Shown: positions 1 through 9,468, counted from the first letter of the stretch. The stretch: DNA of 64,000 nt from an uncultured Bacteroidales bacterium (GCA_902775375.1 CACYLU010000009.1:1-64000), one strand, 5' to 3'. Numbers and translations are program-made. The notes: generated by a model from the sequence alone, not told the origin.

Positions 1-73
1 AAATCTTTTCATTTTTCAGCTTCTTTAGAATTCACGTCATCACTTTTCTACCGTTTTAATCAAAACAAATTGA

Positions 74-289
74 TACATAATAGGTTACAAATACTCTGGC
101 TGTCCTAAGTTGGAGAGTATTGAGATTCAGAGTAATGATCCTCCAACAATGGGTGATGATTCCTCTCAGGCTTCACTTGAGATTTCTACCACATGCTCAA
201 TCTTTGTACCTTCAGCTTCTGTTAATAAATATAAGGATCATGATCAGTGGAAGCAGTATGCTAATCAGATAAAAGCAATGCCAGAATAA
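74..289 (+). pseudogene. 3' remnant of a BspA-like leucine-rich-repeat surface protein
   Basis: The frame ending at the TAA at 287-289 reads GCPKLESIEI, then NDPPTMGDD, and closes with IFVPSASVNKYKDHDQW and an alanine/isoleucine tail. This is the characteristic last repeat and C-terminal cap of BspA-type LRR_5 proteins, which are secreted or surface-anchored in Bacteroidales. The frame is closed by stop codons at 26-28 and 71-73, there is no start codon, and nothing LRR-like is seen in bases 1-70. The fragment is therefore a decayed end, not a gene cut by the window edge. Confidence 0.65.
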
Positions 290-311
290 CTCATTACAAG
301 TTATTACCCTT

Positions 312-350
312 GCAGCATCCACTACCCTCTCTGTGGATGCTGCTTTCTTA
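312..350. terminator. Bidirectional intrinsic terminator
   Basis: An 11-bp perfect stem, GCAGCATCCAC (312-322) with GTGGATGCTGC (333-343), and a 10-nt loop, followed by a T-rich run. It lies between the BspA remnant (+) and the helicase gene (-), so it can serve both convergent directions. Confidence 0.75.
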
Positions 351-352
351 TT

Positions 353-1771
353 TTAGTCAATCTGCTCTTTGGGATAGTTCACCAAGTAGAGGGTGCCTGA
401 GGCACGAGTAAAAGCAGTGTAGAGCCATTGGAAATAATCGGGGGTCAGTGATTCTTCTGGTATATAGCCCTGATCAAGGAAGACATTCTTCCACTGACCT
501 CCCTGTGCCTTATGGCAAGTAACAGCATAGGCATATTTGACTTGAAGGGCATTGTAATAGGCATCTTCCTTCAGTTTCTTCAGACGTTCACGTTTTTGAG
601 AAATATCTGCATAGTCATTCAATACTTCGTTGAACAAACATTCGTTCTCATCTTTGGTCAATGCTGGTGCCTCGCTGTGCAACGTATCAAGCAATACGGT
701 GGCTTCAACCTCTGTATCGGCATAGTCAGGTAGCAGCAATGACACATCCGCAAATCGAAAACCATACAACTCCCTTTCATTACGAACCCTACGCACTACT
801 GCCATTTCACCATTGGCAATAAAGTCAGTCTGGGAATTATGTTGCGTCCAGAAATAATTATTCTTTGCCACCATCAGACGGTCACCGCTTTCCAACTCTT
901 CCTCTCGCCAGAGGATTTGCGCTCTGATCCCCTTATTATAAATGTTGGCCCGCTTGTTTGAGCGACACACCACAATAGTCTCGTCCTCTCCATCTTGACG
1001 ATAGCAGGTTTCAAGCCTTTCAATCAGGTCGTTACCTGGCAGCACACAGATATCAGCAAAACCTGTTATTCTGATTTTAGGCAAAGCATAGCAATCACCT
1101 GTAGCAATCATCTGCCTCAACGCAGTAGCATTCCACAAGATTCCCGACTCTTGTCCTTGGCGGACAACCTGCGTAAGTGATTCTTCTATCACTTGGAGGC
1201 CATAACTCCGCAAGGCTTCTGCATACAACGCTGGCGAAACATCTTCGCCCACAGGAGGCAACTGTGCGGTGTCGCCCATCAGCATAAGTCGACAGCCTTC
1301 ACCACTATACACAAAATTTACCAGGTCATCAAGCAAACAACCTGAACCAAAAGCAGAGCCGGAGAGCCCCTGGTTGGATATCATAGAGGCCTCATCAACA
1401 ATGTACAAAGTATGCTTGGACAAGTTGTCATTGAGCGAGAAACTGCCCATATCAGCAGCTATAGTCTTTTGACGATATATCTTTTTATGTATGGTATATG
1501 CCGGATGACCTGCATAGGACGCAAAAACCTTTGCTGCCCTGCCTGTTGGTGCCAGCAAAACGCACTTCTGCTGCAACTGGTCAAGCGTCTTGACCAAAGC
1601 ACTGAACAGAGAGGTCTTGCCTGTGCCTGCATAACCCTTTAGCAAGAATACTGTCTCATTTTTGGGGGAAAACAAAAATTCTGACAAACTTTTTATCACT
1701 TTTTCTTGCTCAAGTGTTGGTTGGTAAGGAAAATTTTCCTTAATTTGCTGCACCAAATGATTTTTTATCAT
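353..1771 (-). CDS. RecD-like/UvrD-C2 superfamily 1 DNA helicase
   Basis: A 472-residue ATP-dependent helicase of the RecD2/Dda-like type. Walker A is GYAGTGKTS (about residues 46-54), Walker B is IVDEAS (about 124-129), followed by LMGDTAQLPPVG (motif III). The C-terminal UvrD_C_2 part has TCHKAQGGQW and LYTAFTRA. The family unwinds DNA 5'-3' in repair or recombination, but no RecB or RecC partner is present here. At 472 residues it is much shorter than RecD2 (about 700), matching the short stand-alone Bacteroidetes form. The start is the ATG at 1771, 30 bp downstream of a minus-strand -7 element at 1802-1809. Confidence 0.88.
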   Translation of the reverse strand: MIKNHLVQQIKENFPYQPTLEQEKVIKSLSEFLFSPKNETVFLLKGYAGTGKTSLFSALVKTLDQLQQKCVLLAPTGRAAKVFASYAGHPAYTIHKKIYRQKTIAADMGSFSLNDNLSKHTLYIVDEASMISNQGLSGSAFGSGCLLDDLVNFVYSGEGCRLMLMGDTAQLPPVGEDVSPALYAEALRSYGLQVIEESLTQVVRQGQESGILWNATALRQMIATGDCYALPKIRITGFADICVLPGNDLIERLETCYRQDGEDETIVVCRSNKRANIYNKGIRAQILWREEELESGDRLMVAKNNYFWTQHNSQTDFIANGEMAVVRRVRNERELYGFRFADVSLLLPDYADTEVEATVLLDTLHSEAPALTKDENECLFNEVLNDYADISQKRERLKKLKEDAYYNALQVKYAYAVTCHKAQGGQWKNVFLDQGYIPEESLTPDYFQWLYTAFTRASGTLYLVNYPKEQID

Positions 1772-1801
1772 CTTTTATGAATAAAAATTGTTTGCGATGC
1801 G

Positions 1802-1830
1802 CAAAATTAAAATATTTTCTTGTAATTTTG
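1802..1830. promoter_or_regulatory. Divergent -7 promoter elements
   Basis: The minus strand reads TAATTTTG (complement of 1802-1809), pointing to the helicase. The plus strand reads TAATTTTG at 1823-1830, pointing to the gene at 1867. Both match the Bacteroidetes TAnnTTTG consensus. Confidence 0.6.
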
Positions 1831-1866
1831 CAGAAAGGAAAATAATAACTAAAAAAAAATAATAAC

Positions 1867-2553
1867 ATGAAGACAGTATTAAACATTGTTTTGGCTGCCA
1901 TCGCAGTATTTCTGCTCTATATTTGCTATGAGAGTGTGATGGGGCCTGTCAGATTCGAAGAAGAGAAAAACATTAGAGACAAAGCAGTTCAGGCTCGTTT
2001 GCTAGACATTCGTAAGGCTCAGGCTGAGTATAGCAATACGCATGATCGCCAGTACACTGATAACTTTGATTCTTTGATTTATTTCGTAAAGAACCAGAAG
2101 CTCCCGCTCGTGTTCAAGAAGGGTGTGCTGAGTGATGCACAGCTTGAGAACGGTCTGACAGAAGCTAAGGCAATGGCTATTATCAATAAGGCCAAGAAGA
2201 CTGGCAAGTATGATGAAGTAAAGAAGAACGGTTTGGAGAACTTCTCTCGTGACACTACTTGGGTAGCAGTTATTGATACCATCTTCCCTAAAGGCTTCAA
2301 CGCTGACTCTCTGCGCTATGTACCTTTCGGCAACGGTGTTCAGTTCCAGATGGATACTCTTACTCAGGTAGCACGTTCTGGCGCTCCTATCTGTCTGCTT
2401 GAAGTAAAGACTCCTTATGAGGCTTATCTTGGCGACCTTGACAAGCAGGAAATCATCAATTTGAAAGACCAGCAGGCACAGTTGAACAAGTATTGCGGTC
2501 TGAAGATCGGTGACCTGGAGACTGCAAACAACAATGCAGGTAACTGGGAGTAA
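1867..2553 (+). CDS. Membrane-anchored protein of unknown function
   Basis: 228 residues. An N-terminal hydrophobic segment (about residues 4-22, VLNIVLAAIAVFLLYICY) looks like a single membrane anchor or uncleaved signal. The rest is hydrophilic and probably periplasmic, with a charged helical stretch (about 35-60) and a C-terminal domain I do not recognise. It is first in an apparent operon with the DUF3822 gene and rsmD, but a hairpin just after its stop codon (2572-2601) could end most of its transcript. It has its own -7 element at 1823. No catalytic motif is visible. Confidence 0.7.
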   Translation: MKTVLNIVLAAIAVFLLYICYESVMGPVRFEEEKNIRDKAVQARLLDIRKAQAEYSNTHDRQYTDNFDSLIYFVKNQKLPLVFKKGVLSDAQLENGLTEAKAMAIINKAKKTGKYDEVKKNGLENFSRDTTWVAVIDTIFPKGFNADSLRYVPFGNGVQFQMDTLTQVARSGAPICLLEVKTPYEAYLGDLDKQEIINLKDQQAQLNKYCGLKIGDLETANNNAGNWE

Positions 2554-3304
2554 TTCTAATCAGTACATATTATCCATCCGCCTTTCGGCGGATGGATTTT
2601 ATTTTGCTCTTCTTAACCCTAAAGCTAAGGAGAATGGTGATTCGTCCACACATTATATATATAAAGTGGATGAGTCGCTTTCTTTTACTGCCAACCTTAA
2701 ACAAGCCATAGACGAACTTGAATGGCTGAGCTATACATACAAGGAAGTAAACTTTGTTATTACAACCCAGCGTTTCACTTTAGTGCCGTTGGATTTCTTC
2801 GAAGACGAGCAGGCAGAAATCATCTTCTACCATAACTTCCACCACATCGACAATGAGTTAGTGGAGTTTAACATCCTCAAAAAAAGTAATGCCGTTGTAT
2901 TATATGGGATTGACAAAGCTCTGCTTACATTACTTTACAAGCAATTCCCAGAGGCACAAGTGAAAGCTCAAGCGACCTTGCTGATAGAGCATCTTATAAA
3001 GAAGAACTACCATGTTAGTCAGCATCAAATGTTGTGCTCAACAGCAAAAGGGAGCATTACCATTGCTGCGATGGAGCATCACAATATACTGTGTTGCAAC
3101 AGCTTCAACTGCCAGCACATGGCCGATCGACTATATTACATATTGTATAGTTGGAAGCAACTTGGTATGAACCAACTTTCCGATGAGCTTTTGTTGGCAG
3201 ACAATGTTTCGGAAGCAGATGAACTGAAGCATGAGCTGGGGCGTTATGTTAGCAACATCACCTCAGTCTCCCCCTATTTTGACATAGAAACCGCAGCACA
3301 ATGA
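2534..3304 (+). CDS. DUF3822 family protein
   Basis: The N-terminal signature LSIRLSADGFYFALLNP and the position directly before rsmD fit DUF3822, a Bacteroidetes family of unknown role with an actin-like (ASKHA-type) look. I place the start at the ATG at 2534 (257 residues), with GGAG 13 nt upstream. A longer reading would need a GTG at 2510. The gene overlaps the previous one by 20 bp and rsmD by 4 bp, so all three are probably translationally coupled. A strong terminator-like hairpin lies inside its first 25 codons. Confidence 0.78.
   Translation: MQVTGSNSNQYILSIRLSADGFYFALLNPKAKENGDSSTHYIYKVDESLSFTANLKQAIDELEWLSYTYKEVNFVITTQRFTLVPLDFFEDEQAEIIFYHNFHHIDNELVEFNILKKSNAVVLYGIDKALLTLLYKQFPEAQVKAQATLLIEHLIKKNYHVSQHQMLCSTAKGSITIAAMEHHNILCCNSFNCQHMADRLYYILYSWKQLGMNQLSDELLLADNVSEADELKHELGRYVSNITSVSPYFDIETAAQ
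2572..2601 (+). terminator. Terminator-like hairpin inside the DUF3822 coding sequence
   Basis: An 11-bp perfect stem, ATCCATCCGCC (2572-2582) with GGCGGATGGAT (2587-2597), a TTTC loop, then TTTATTTTG. It starts 19 bases after the stop of the upstream gene but lies in frame inside codons of DUF3822 (the IRLSADGF region). Confidence 0.6.
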
Positions 3305-3867
3305 GAGTGGTGAGTGGCATATACAAAGGTAGACGTTTTGATGTGCCCCATTCTTTCAAAGCACGTCCTACTACAGACTTTGCCAAAGAAAATCTATTCA
3401 ATATTCTAAGCAACCTCATTGATTTTGAGAACCAGGTACAGGCACTTGACCTGTTTGCTGGTACTGGCAGTATTAGTTTGGAGCTAATATCCAGAGGCTG
3501 TGAGCAGGTGGTGAGCATTGAGAAAGACCGCGATCATTACGCATTTATCTGCAAGGTTCTTAAAGAACTGGGGAATCACTCCTGCCTCCCTTTGAAAGCA
3601 GATGTCTTCAAATACATAAGTCGTTGCACACAGCAATTCGACCTTATCTTTGCCGACCCTCCGTATGCATTACCTAATCTGGCATCCTTACCTGACCTTA
3701 TTATAGATAATCAGTTGTTAAAAGAGAACGGATTGTTTATACTAGAGCACGGAAAAGACTATCAGTTTGAGCAACACCCGAACTTCATGCAGCATCGCAG
3801 TTATGGGGCAGTAAACTTTTCCTTCTTTACGCCCACAATCAAAGCAGTGGAGACATCAGTCGGATAA
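3301..3867 (+). CDS. rsmD: 16S rRNA (guanine(966)-N(2))-methyltransferase RsmD
   Basis: 188 residues. It methylates G966 of 16S rRNA using SAM. Visible motifs are the N-terminal MRVVSGIYKGRRF, ARPTTDFAKENLFN, the SAM-binding motif LDLFAGTGSISLE (about residues 49-61) and the catalytic FADPPYALP (about 117-125). Length is normal for the family. The ATG overlaps the DUF3822 stop by 4 bp. Its 3' end overlaps the convergent cardiolipin synthase gene by 29 bp. Confidence 0.93.
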   Translation: MRVVSGIYKGRRFDVPHSFKARPTTDFAKENLFNILSNLIDFENQVQALDLFAGTGSISLELISRGCEQVVSIEKDRDHYAFICKVLKELGNHSCLPLKADVFKYISRCTQQFDLIFADPPYALPNLASLPDLIIDNQLLKENGLFILEHGKDYQFEQHPNFMQHRSYGAVNFSFFTPTIKAVETSVG

Positions 3868-5278
3868 AACTTTCTATAACCTTATTTTTTCGTGGGCGCT
3901 TTTCCCATTGCTTCAACGTAATCTGCTTGCAATCACGTTGGTCATTCAGAAATATTTCACGTGCTTCAATAGCCACTTGCTCATCATAGATAAAAGCGTT
4001 AGCTTCAAAATTATGCTCAAAGCTACGGAAATCCATATTAGTAGATCCGATGGTAGTTAAGTAATCGTCACTTACCATCAGTTTTGAATGCAGGAAGCCC
4101 TTTTGATAAAGATATATCTTCACTCCAAACTTCAGCACATCTGCCAAATATGACATTGAGCCCCATTGGATCACTTTACTATCAGCCTTTTCTGGCAGCA
4201 TCAGCCGCACATCCACTCCAGCCATAGCTGCGGTTTGCAAAGCATTGAGCATCGCCTCAGTAGGCAAAAAATATGGTGTCTGGATATAGAAATATGTCTT
4301 AGCATTACTGATAGCTTTCATCAATCCCATCACTATTTCATGTCCCGGCTGTATCGGAGAGCTGGTTACAATCTGTATAATAGAGCTACCCACAATATCT
4401 ATCATAGGGAAATAGCGGGCAGAGGTCAATAATGTACGATCAGCGAAGTACCAATCCAGCAGAAAGGCCGTTTGCAATCCATACACAGCCTTACCTTTTA
4501 TCATCATGTGCGTATCTCTCCAGATGCCCCATGACACACCCTGCACATAACGGTCAGCTATGTTCATTCCTCCGATGAAGCCTATTTGACCATCTATGAC
4601 GACCAATTTACGATGATTGCGATAGTTAGCCTTATTAGTGAACAATGGGAATCTCACTTTCAAGAAACTCCTCACTTCAATGCCCGCCTCCATCATAACA
4701 TCGAAGAATGCTTTGGAAGTTTGCCAACTGCCTACATCGTCGTGTATCACTCGTACAGCGACACCCTCACGAGCTTTGGCTACCAACACATCACGCACTC
4801 TACTTCCCACCTCGTCGTCAGCAAAGATATAAGACTGCAAATGAATATGGTCTTTAGCTTCTTGCAGTTCTCTAAGGAGGGCTTCTACCCACTCAGCTCC
4901 AGTAGTAAATAATTGCGTTTGATTATTAGCATACGGGAATGCATGATTGGAGTGTTGAAACAATGATATCAGCCCTTCGTAGTCGGCAGGCAACTCAGCA
5001 TCCTGTTGAGATCGATATTCTTCTTCTGGGCGTTTCAGGAGTTTGCTATAACTACGACGACTGATAATCTGGTCACGCCTGTGAGTTCTTCCAAAGAAGA
5101 TATAGAAGACCAATCCTATCACAGGCATAAAGACCAATACCAGTACCCAGGCAATGGTCTTTACAGGATTACGGTTCTCTAGCACCACCACCCAGATGGT
5201 GCTGACAATCACCGCCAAGTAAATCAGATATACTGACCACGAAGCAATTAATTTTAAGATTTCATTCCATTCAACCAT
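3839..5278 (-). CDS. cls: Cardiolipin synthase (phospholipase D family)
   Basis: An inner-membrane enzyme joining two phosphatidylglycerols into cardiolipin. The N-terminus has two transmembrane segments (about residues 10-60) followed by GRTHRRDQ. Two HxKx4D motifs are present: NHRKLVVIDG followed by GGMN, and HSKLMVSDDY followed by GSTNMD. The length of about 479 residues matches bacterial Cls. I use the ATG at 5278; a GTG at 5284 overlapping the upstream TGA (5281-5283) is the alternative. Either way it is coupled to the outer-membrane barrel gene. Confidence 0.93.
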   Translation of the reverse strand: MVEWNEILKLIASWSVYLIYLAVIVSTIWVVVLENRNPVKTIAWVLVLVFMPVIGLVFYIFFGRTHRRDQIISRRSYSKLLKRPEEEYRSQQDAELPADYEGLISLFQHSNHAFPYANNQTQLFTTGAEWVEALLRELQEAKDHIHLQSYIFADDEVGSRVRDVLVAKAREGVAVRVIHDDVGSWQTSKAFFDVMMEAGIEVRSFLKVRFPLFTNKANYRNHRKLVVIDGQIGFIGGMNIADRYVQGVSWGIWRDTHMMIKGKAVYGLQTAFLLDWYFADRTLLTSARYFPMIDIVGSSIIQIVTSSPIQPGHEIVMGLMKAISNAKTYFYIQTPYFLPTEAMLNALQTAAMAGVDVRLMLPEKADSKVIQWGSMSYLADVLKFGVKIYLYQKGFLHSKLMVSDDYLTTIGSTNMDFRSFEHNFEANAFIYDEQVAIEAREIFLNDQRDCKQITLKQWEKRPRKNKVIESFIRLMSPLL

Positions 5279-5280
5279 TA

Positions 5281-8232
5281 TCACTCACCAGGTCTGCGAC
5301 CACCACCAAAGTTGCCTCCGCCGCCAAAGCCACCAGGGCGACCACCACCAAAGCCACCAGGAGGGAAACCGCCTGCACCAGGTCGACGCTGTTGCTGCTG
5401 ACGAGCATTCTTGCCACCAAAGATATTCAAACGATAGATAAAATGCACCATCACATAACTGTTGATAGCGTTATATTGATTTACTGAACGTCCATTTGCT
5501 GTAAGCGAACGCATGATGGTACTCTGCTTCTTCAAGATATCGTATGCCTCAACACTCAGTGATGCAGCGCCCTTGAACAATGTCTGCGAAATCTGAGCGT
5601 TCCAAATCAACTCGTCACGGTTCATACTCTTATCGCTGTATCCACGACGTGCTTGATTTGTGATATTAGTTGATATTGTCATGTTCCAAGGCAAAGTAAT
5701 TTGTGTATTCGCACCATATGAATAGGTGTATGGTTCCTGATTGTTCTGTGTATTCAGCTTGTTTCGCTCTATACTGTAATTGATAGCACCATTGATGCCA
5801 AATTCAAACCAGTCATTGCGATAGGCTCCATTCACTCTTTCACCCAACGTCAAGTTTGTAGTAGTGTTTTTCTGTTCAACATGCGTTTTATTATCCGTCA
5901 AATATCCTACATTATTTGTGTAACTAGCTTGGGTAAATGTATTAATAGTGAACTTCTGGTTCTTCAAAGCAGTATTATAGTTGAACATACCCATCACATT
6001 CCAATTACCATTGATATTCTTAGGCATCGTGGTCCAACCACCAGTATTCTCGTTATATATACGGCTGTTGCTGATGCTGTTCTGAGTAGCATTAAAAAAT
6101 GCATTTGCAGAAATACCCCGCTGTCTTCCCGCATCGTAAGTATTATAGAATAAGGTAACAGTATGGGTAAAGGAAGGTTTCAAACCTGGATTACCTACAC
6201 GTACATTCAGCGGGTTAGAATAGTCAGTTATAGGCAACAGATTCTCCATGCTTGGCTGTGAACTACGACCTCGATATTGGAATCGCAACTGGCTCACTTT
6301 TGAAAAACGATACCTAAAATCCACATTAGGGGCAAAGTTAAACACATTGCGGGTCGTATCAATCATATAGTCACCTCGCTTATAAGAAAGCACTGTATGT
6401 TGTGGCTCTAAATTGATTCCGGCACTTAACTGGTATTTCTCACGATTGAAGCGTAAAGTTATCGAACCTTCATGGCTATAAGTACGATATTCGGCATATT
6501 TACTCAAGCTGTCCACTTCTGCTTGCTGATAGCCAATAGGTAAATCATTCCCTAATACCCAAGGGAAATCATTTAAGTTATACGTTTTACGATCATTCTT
6601 GTTCAAGCCATACTGAAACTCATAGCTGAACTGCAGGAAAGTATTTTTGGCTATTGGTTCACTATAGGTTAACTGAGCAGAATAAGTAGTATTCTTGGTA
6701 GGTGATGATATGAACTGATTGCGAATCAAAGTTGAGTCGCCTCCTAACACACTCACCAATTGATAATAGCGAGTTATAGACTGTGTATATTGGTCATTAT
6801 CATTATCACCATAGCGGAACTGACCTCTAAAAGTTACATTTCTACCAGCATCGTTCAACTTCTGATTCACTTGCAGAGAACTATTTACTGATAGTGTATT
6901 TTGCTTAGTCAGACTACCGTTGGCTGTTAGATTCCTGCGTATTTCTTTCAGGGGATCAGAATCGTCAAGCAAATCAAAACTCAAATAATCATTAGGGTTA
7001 TCAACAAGTTGATATGGGTCACTACTAAATGTTCCTGATTCAGAATCCGAACCATTATTGGTCTTACCAAAAGATACAGTCGGGCGGAAAAGAATATTGG
7101 TTTTATCTGTAGGTTTCCACTCAATACGCATATTGGCATTCCACTGGTGATTGTTATTATGACTTAAAGCATTTGTGTTCATGAAGGAGCTACTTCCATC
7201 AAAAAGAAAGTTTTCTTGCGAACCAATGTTCAGCACATCATTGTCACGCCAATTATATCGGATACTACCACCCAACTCTAACTTATCGGTCTCAGTAGCA
7301 AAACTCATGCCGAAATTCTTGGTAGCAGTCAGACCATTATTTCGTCCGAAACGCATTCCGCCTCCTCCACCACCTGCAGAAAATCCTTGATCATTTACAT
7401 TGTTGGCACCACCCATAAAAGTCAACTGCGTGGAACCGTTGAAATAGTTCATCATCGCACGACTGGTATATCTATGTTCCGTACCCGCCCCCAAGTCAAT
7501 ATTGCCGAACAAGCCCTGGTTCATATTCTTCTTGACGGTCAAGTCAAGCACCGTTTCTTCTTCACCATCTTCGATACCAGTTACACGAGCCATATCAGAT
7601 TGCCGATCATAGGTCTTCAGATTCTCGACCATATCAACAGGCAGGTTCTTGAGACCTGTTTGAACATCGCCTCCGAAGAACTCTTTTCCATTCACCATCA
7701 ACTTCTTGATGTCCTTGCCATTTATTTTAATATTTCCAGAATCATCTACTTCAGCACCTGGGAGTTTCTTAACCAATTCCTCCAACATAGCACCTTCTGG
7801 AGTACGATATGCACTGGCATTATATAATAAGGTATCTTCTACAACTTGTACTTGAGAAGCCATAGCCGTTACTACCGCCTCACGCAAAGCAATAGCATCC
7901 AACTCAAGTTTCTTGGTGCCCACATCCACGTTGGTACGATTGCTAGCCAAAGTAAGTTGCTCAAAGATATTCTTATAACCGATGAACGAAATCTTCATCA
8001 CATAATTACCAGCAGATACCTTGGGCAATTCAAACGTACCATCATCAAGTGTAGCTGCACCATTAACATATGTACTGTCTGGGAGAGAAAGCATCTGGAT
8101 AGTGGCTTGTACCACTGGCTCTCCAGAATCTTTATCAATAACCTTACCTCTTACTGTGATATTCCTTGTCTGAGCAACTGCCGATGCCACCATCAACAAA
8201 GACATAAAAAAACAGAATAATAGCTTTTTCAT
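5281..8232 (-). CDS. Outer-membrane beta-barrel protein with carboxypeptidase-regulatory-like N-terminus (TonB-receptor-like)
   Basis: About 983 residues from the ATG at 8232, with a signal peptide (MKKLLFCFFMSLLMVASAVA). A carboxypeptidase D regulatory-like domain follows (about 25-110, VRGKVIDKDSGEPVVQAT), then a plug-like region (GAMLEELVKKLPG, KLMVNGKEFFGGD) and a long barrel rich in alternating aromatic strands. This is the OMP_b-brl_3 architecture. There is no SusD partner, so it is not a classical glycan-uptake pair and the cargo is unknown. The C-terminus is odd: after the barrel comes a 40-residue Gly/Arg/Phe/Pro-rich tail (about 945-983). The gene leads directly into cls. Confidence 0.85.
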   Translation of the reverse strand: MKKLLFCFFMSLLMVASAVAQTRNITVRGKVIDKDSGEPVVQATIQMLSLPDSTYVNGAATLDDGTFELPKVSAGNYVMKISFIGYKNIFEQLTLASNRTNVDVGTKKLELDAIALREAVVTAMASQVQVVEDTLLYNASAYRTPEGAMLEELVKKLPGAEVDDSGNIKINGKDIKKLMVNGKEFFGGDVQTGLKNLPVDMVENLKTYDRQSDMARVTGIEDGEEETVLDLTVKKNMNQGLFGNIDLGAGTEHRYTSRAMMNYFNGSTQLTFMGGANNVNDQGFSAGGGGGGMRFGRNNGLTATKNFGMSFATETDKLELGGSIRYNWRDNDVLNIGSQENFLFDGSSSFMNTNALSHNNNHQWNANMRIEWKPTDKTNILFRPTVSFGKTNNGSDSESGTFSSDPYQLVDNPNDYLSFDLLDDSDPLKEIRRNLTANGSLTKQNTLSVNSSLQVNQKLNDAGRNVTFRGQFRYGDNDNDQYTQSITRYYQLVSVLGGDSTLIRNQFISSPTKNTTYSAQLTYSEPIAKNTFLQFSYEFQYGLNKNDRKTYNLNDFPWVLGNDLPIGYQQAEVDSLSKYAEYRTYSHEGSITLRFNREKYQLSAGINLEPQHTVLSYKRGDYMIDTTRNVFNFAPNVDFRYRFSKVSQLRFQYRGRSSQPSMENLLPITDYSNPLNVRVGNPGLKPSFTHTVTLFYNTYDAGRQRGISANAFFNATQNSISNSRIYNENTGGWTTMPKNINGNWNVMGMFNYNTALKNQKFTINTFTQASYTNNVGYLTDNKTHVEQKNTTTNLTLGERVNGAYRNDWFEFGINGAINYSIERNKLNTQNNQEPYTYSYGANTQITLPWNMTISTNITNQARRGYSDKSMNRDELIWNAQISQTLFKGAASLSVEAYDILKKQSTIMRSLTANGRSVNQYNAINSYVMVHFIYRLNIFGGKNARQQQQRRPGAGGFPPGGFGGGRPGGFGGGGNFGGGRRPGE

Positions 8233-8364
8233 TAACATTCTACAATTGATTACAATTTTGGCTTTATGACATCACTTTGCTACTCCAGTTTAATGCAGTC
8301 ACTCAATATTTAAAATAATTTAAGTTTTTCCGTTCACAAAGATACACCTTTTATAGATAAGTTA

Positions 8365-8372
8365 TATCTTTG
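8365..8372 (+). promoter_or_regulatory. -7 promoter element of aroB
   Basis: TATCTTTG matches TAnnTTTG. It lies over a TTG codon (8370) that could be mistaken for the aroB start, which supports initiation at the ATG at 8403. Confidence 0.65.
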
Positions 8373-8402
8373 CAATCTAAAATAATCATAAAACCATTGA
8401 TT

Positions 8403-9464
8403 ATGGATAATGCAGGAGTTATTCTATGCCAAGATTTAAATCGTGAGGTTACTGAAGCTTTAAACCTTTGTGCACCCGACAAGCTATTTATTCTTTCCGA
8501 CGAAACAACACAGGCTTTGTGTTATCCTTTATTGCATAACATAGATGTGCTAAAGCATGCTCATCAGATTGTTATTAAAACTGGCGATATTCACAAGAAT
8601 CTAGAAACTTTGTCTTATGTTTGGCAATCTCTGAGCGACAATGGAGCTACAAGGCATTCGCTCTTGCTTTGCTTAGGTGGGGGCATGGTGACCGATTTAG
8701 GTGGTTTTGCAGCTTCTACATTCAAGAGAGGTATTAACTACATTAATATCCCTACAACACTCTTAGCAATGGTTGATGCGGCTGTGGGAGGTAAGACGGC
8801 TATCAATTTTAATGGCTTGAAGAACGAGATTGGTGTGTTTCAGCCTGCTTTCAGAGTTCTTATAGAAACTGAATTCCTTCGTACGCTGGATGCGCACAAT
8901 CTTTTTTCAGGTTATGCCGAAATGCTAAAGCATGGTCTTATCAGCAATTATGAAACGCTGAATGAGTTATTGGCATTTGATATAACTAACATTGATTACA
9001 ACTTACTAAAACAATTGGTAGGAAAATCTATAAGTGTAAAAGAAAGCATTGTACAGAAGGACCCAAAAGAGCAAGGGATACGCAAAGCATTAAACCTTGG
9101 TCATACCATCGGTCATGCCTTCGAATCGTTGGCTTTGAGCCGACTACATCCTGTTTTGCATGGATATGCTGTGGCATGGGGATTGGTTTGCGAATTATAC
9201 CTCTCATATGCAAACGTACAATTTCCTCGTGACGTGATGCGCCGCGTTATCCATTTCATTCACGAGAACTATGGATCGTTTATCTTTACTTGTGATGATT
9301 ATGAGGAGCTATATCAATTCATGCTGCATGATAAGAAAAACAAGGGAGGTGTAATCAACTTTACATTATTGAACGACGTGGGAGAATTACGCCTCAACCA
9401 AACAGCTAGTCAAGGTCTTATCTACGAAACGCTTGACTTCTACCGAGAATGCATGGGGATATAA
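8403..9464 (+). CDS. aroB: 3-dehydroquinate synthase
   Basis: Converts DAHP to 3-dehydroquinate in the second step of the shikimate pathway, using NAD and a metal. Visible motifs are the glycine-rich CLGGGMVTDLGGF, IPTTLLAMVDAAVGGKTAIN, the metal-binding LKHGLISNYE, NLGHTIGHAFE and the late HDKKNKGG. Length is 353 residues from the ATG at 8403; the TTG at 8370 lies in the promoter -7 box. The gene stands alone, ending 5 bp before the attL hairpin of the integrative element, which acts as its terminator. aroA is also in this window, at 40.4 kb. Confidence 0.95.
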   Translation: MDNAGVILCQDLNREVTEALNLCAPDKLFILSDETTQALCYPLLHNIDVLKHAHQIVIKTGDIHKNLETLSYVWQSLSDNGATRHSLLLCLGGGMVTDLGGFAASTFKRGINYINIPTTLLAMVDAAVGGKTAINFNGLKNEIGVFQPAFRVLIETEFLRTLDAHNLFSGYAEMLKHGLISNYETLNELLAFDITNIDYNLLKQLVGKSISVKESIVQKDPKEQGIRKALNLGHTIGHAFESLALSRLHPVLHGYAVAWGLVCELYLSYANVQFPRDVMRRVIHFIHENYGSFIFTCDDYEELYQFMLHDKKNKGGVINFTLLNDVGELRLNQTASQGLIYETLDFYRECMGI

Positions 9465-9468
9465 GACA

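Noticed and set aside
8370-8402. Longer aroB, WalJ, YjbH-like and 47.3-kb open frames starting at TTG codons (8370, 17106, 27931, 47691)
   Set aside because: Each of these codons lies within or before a TAnnTTTG -7 box, so the mRNA would start after them. Downstream starts were used.
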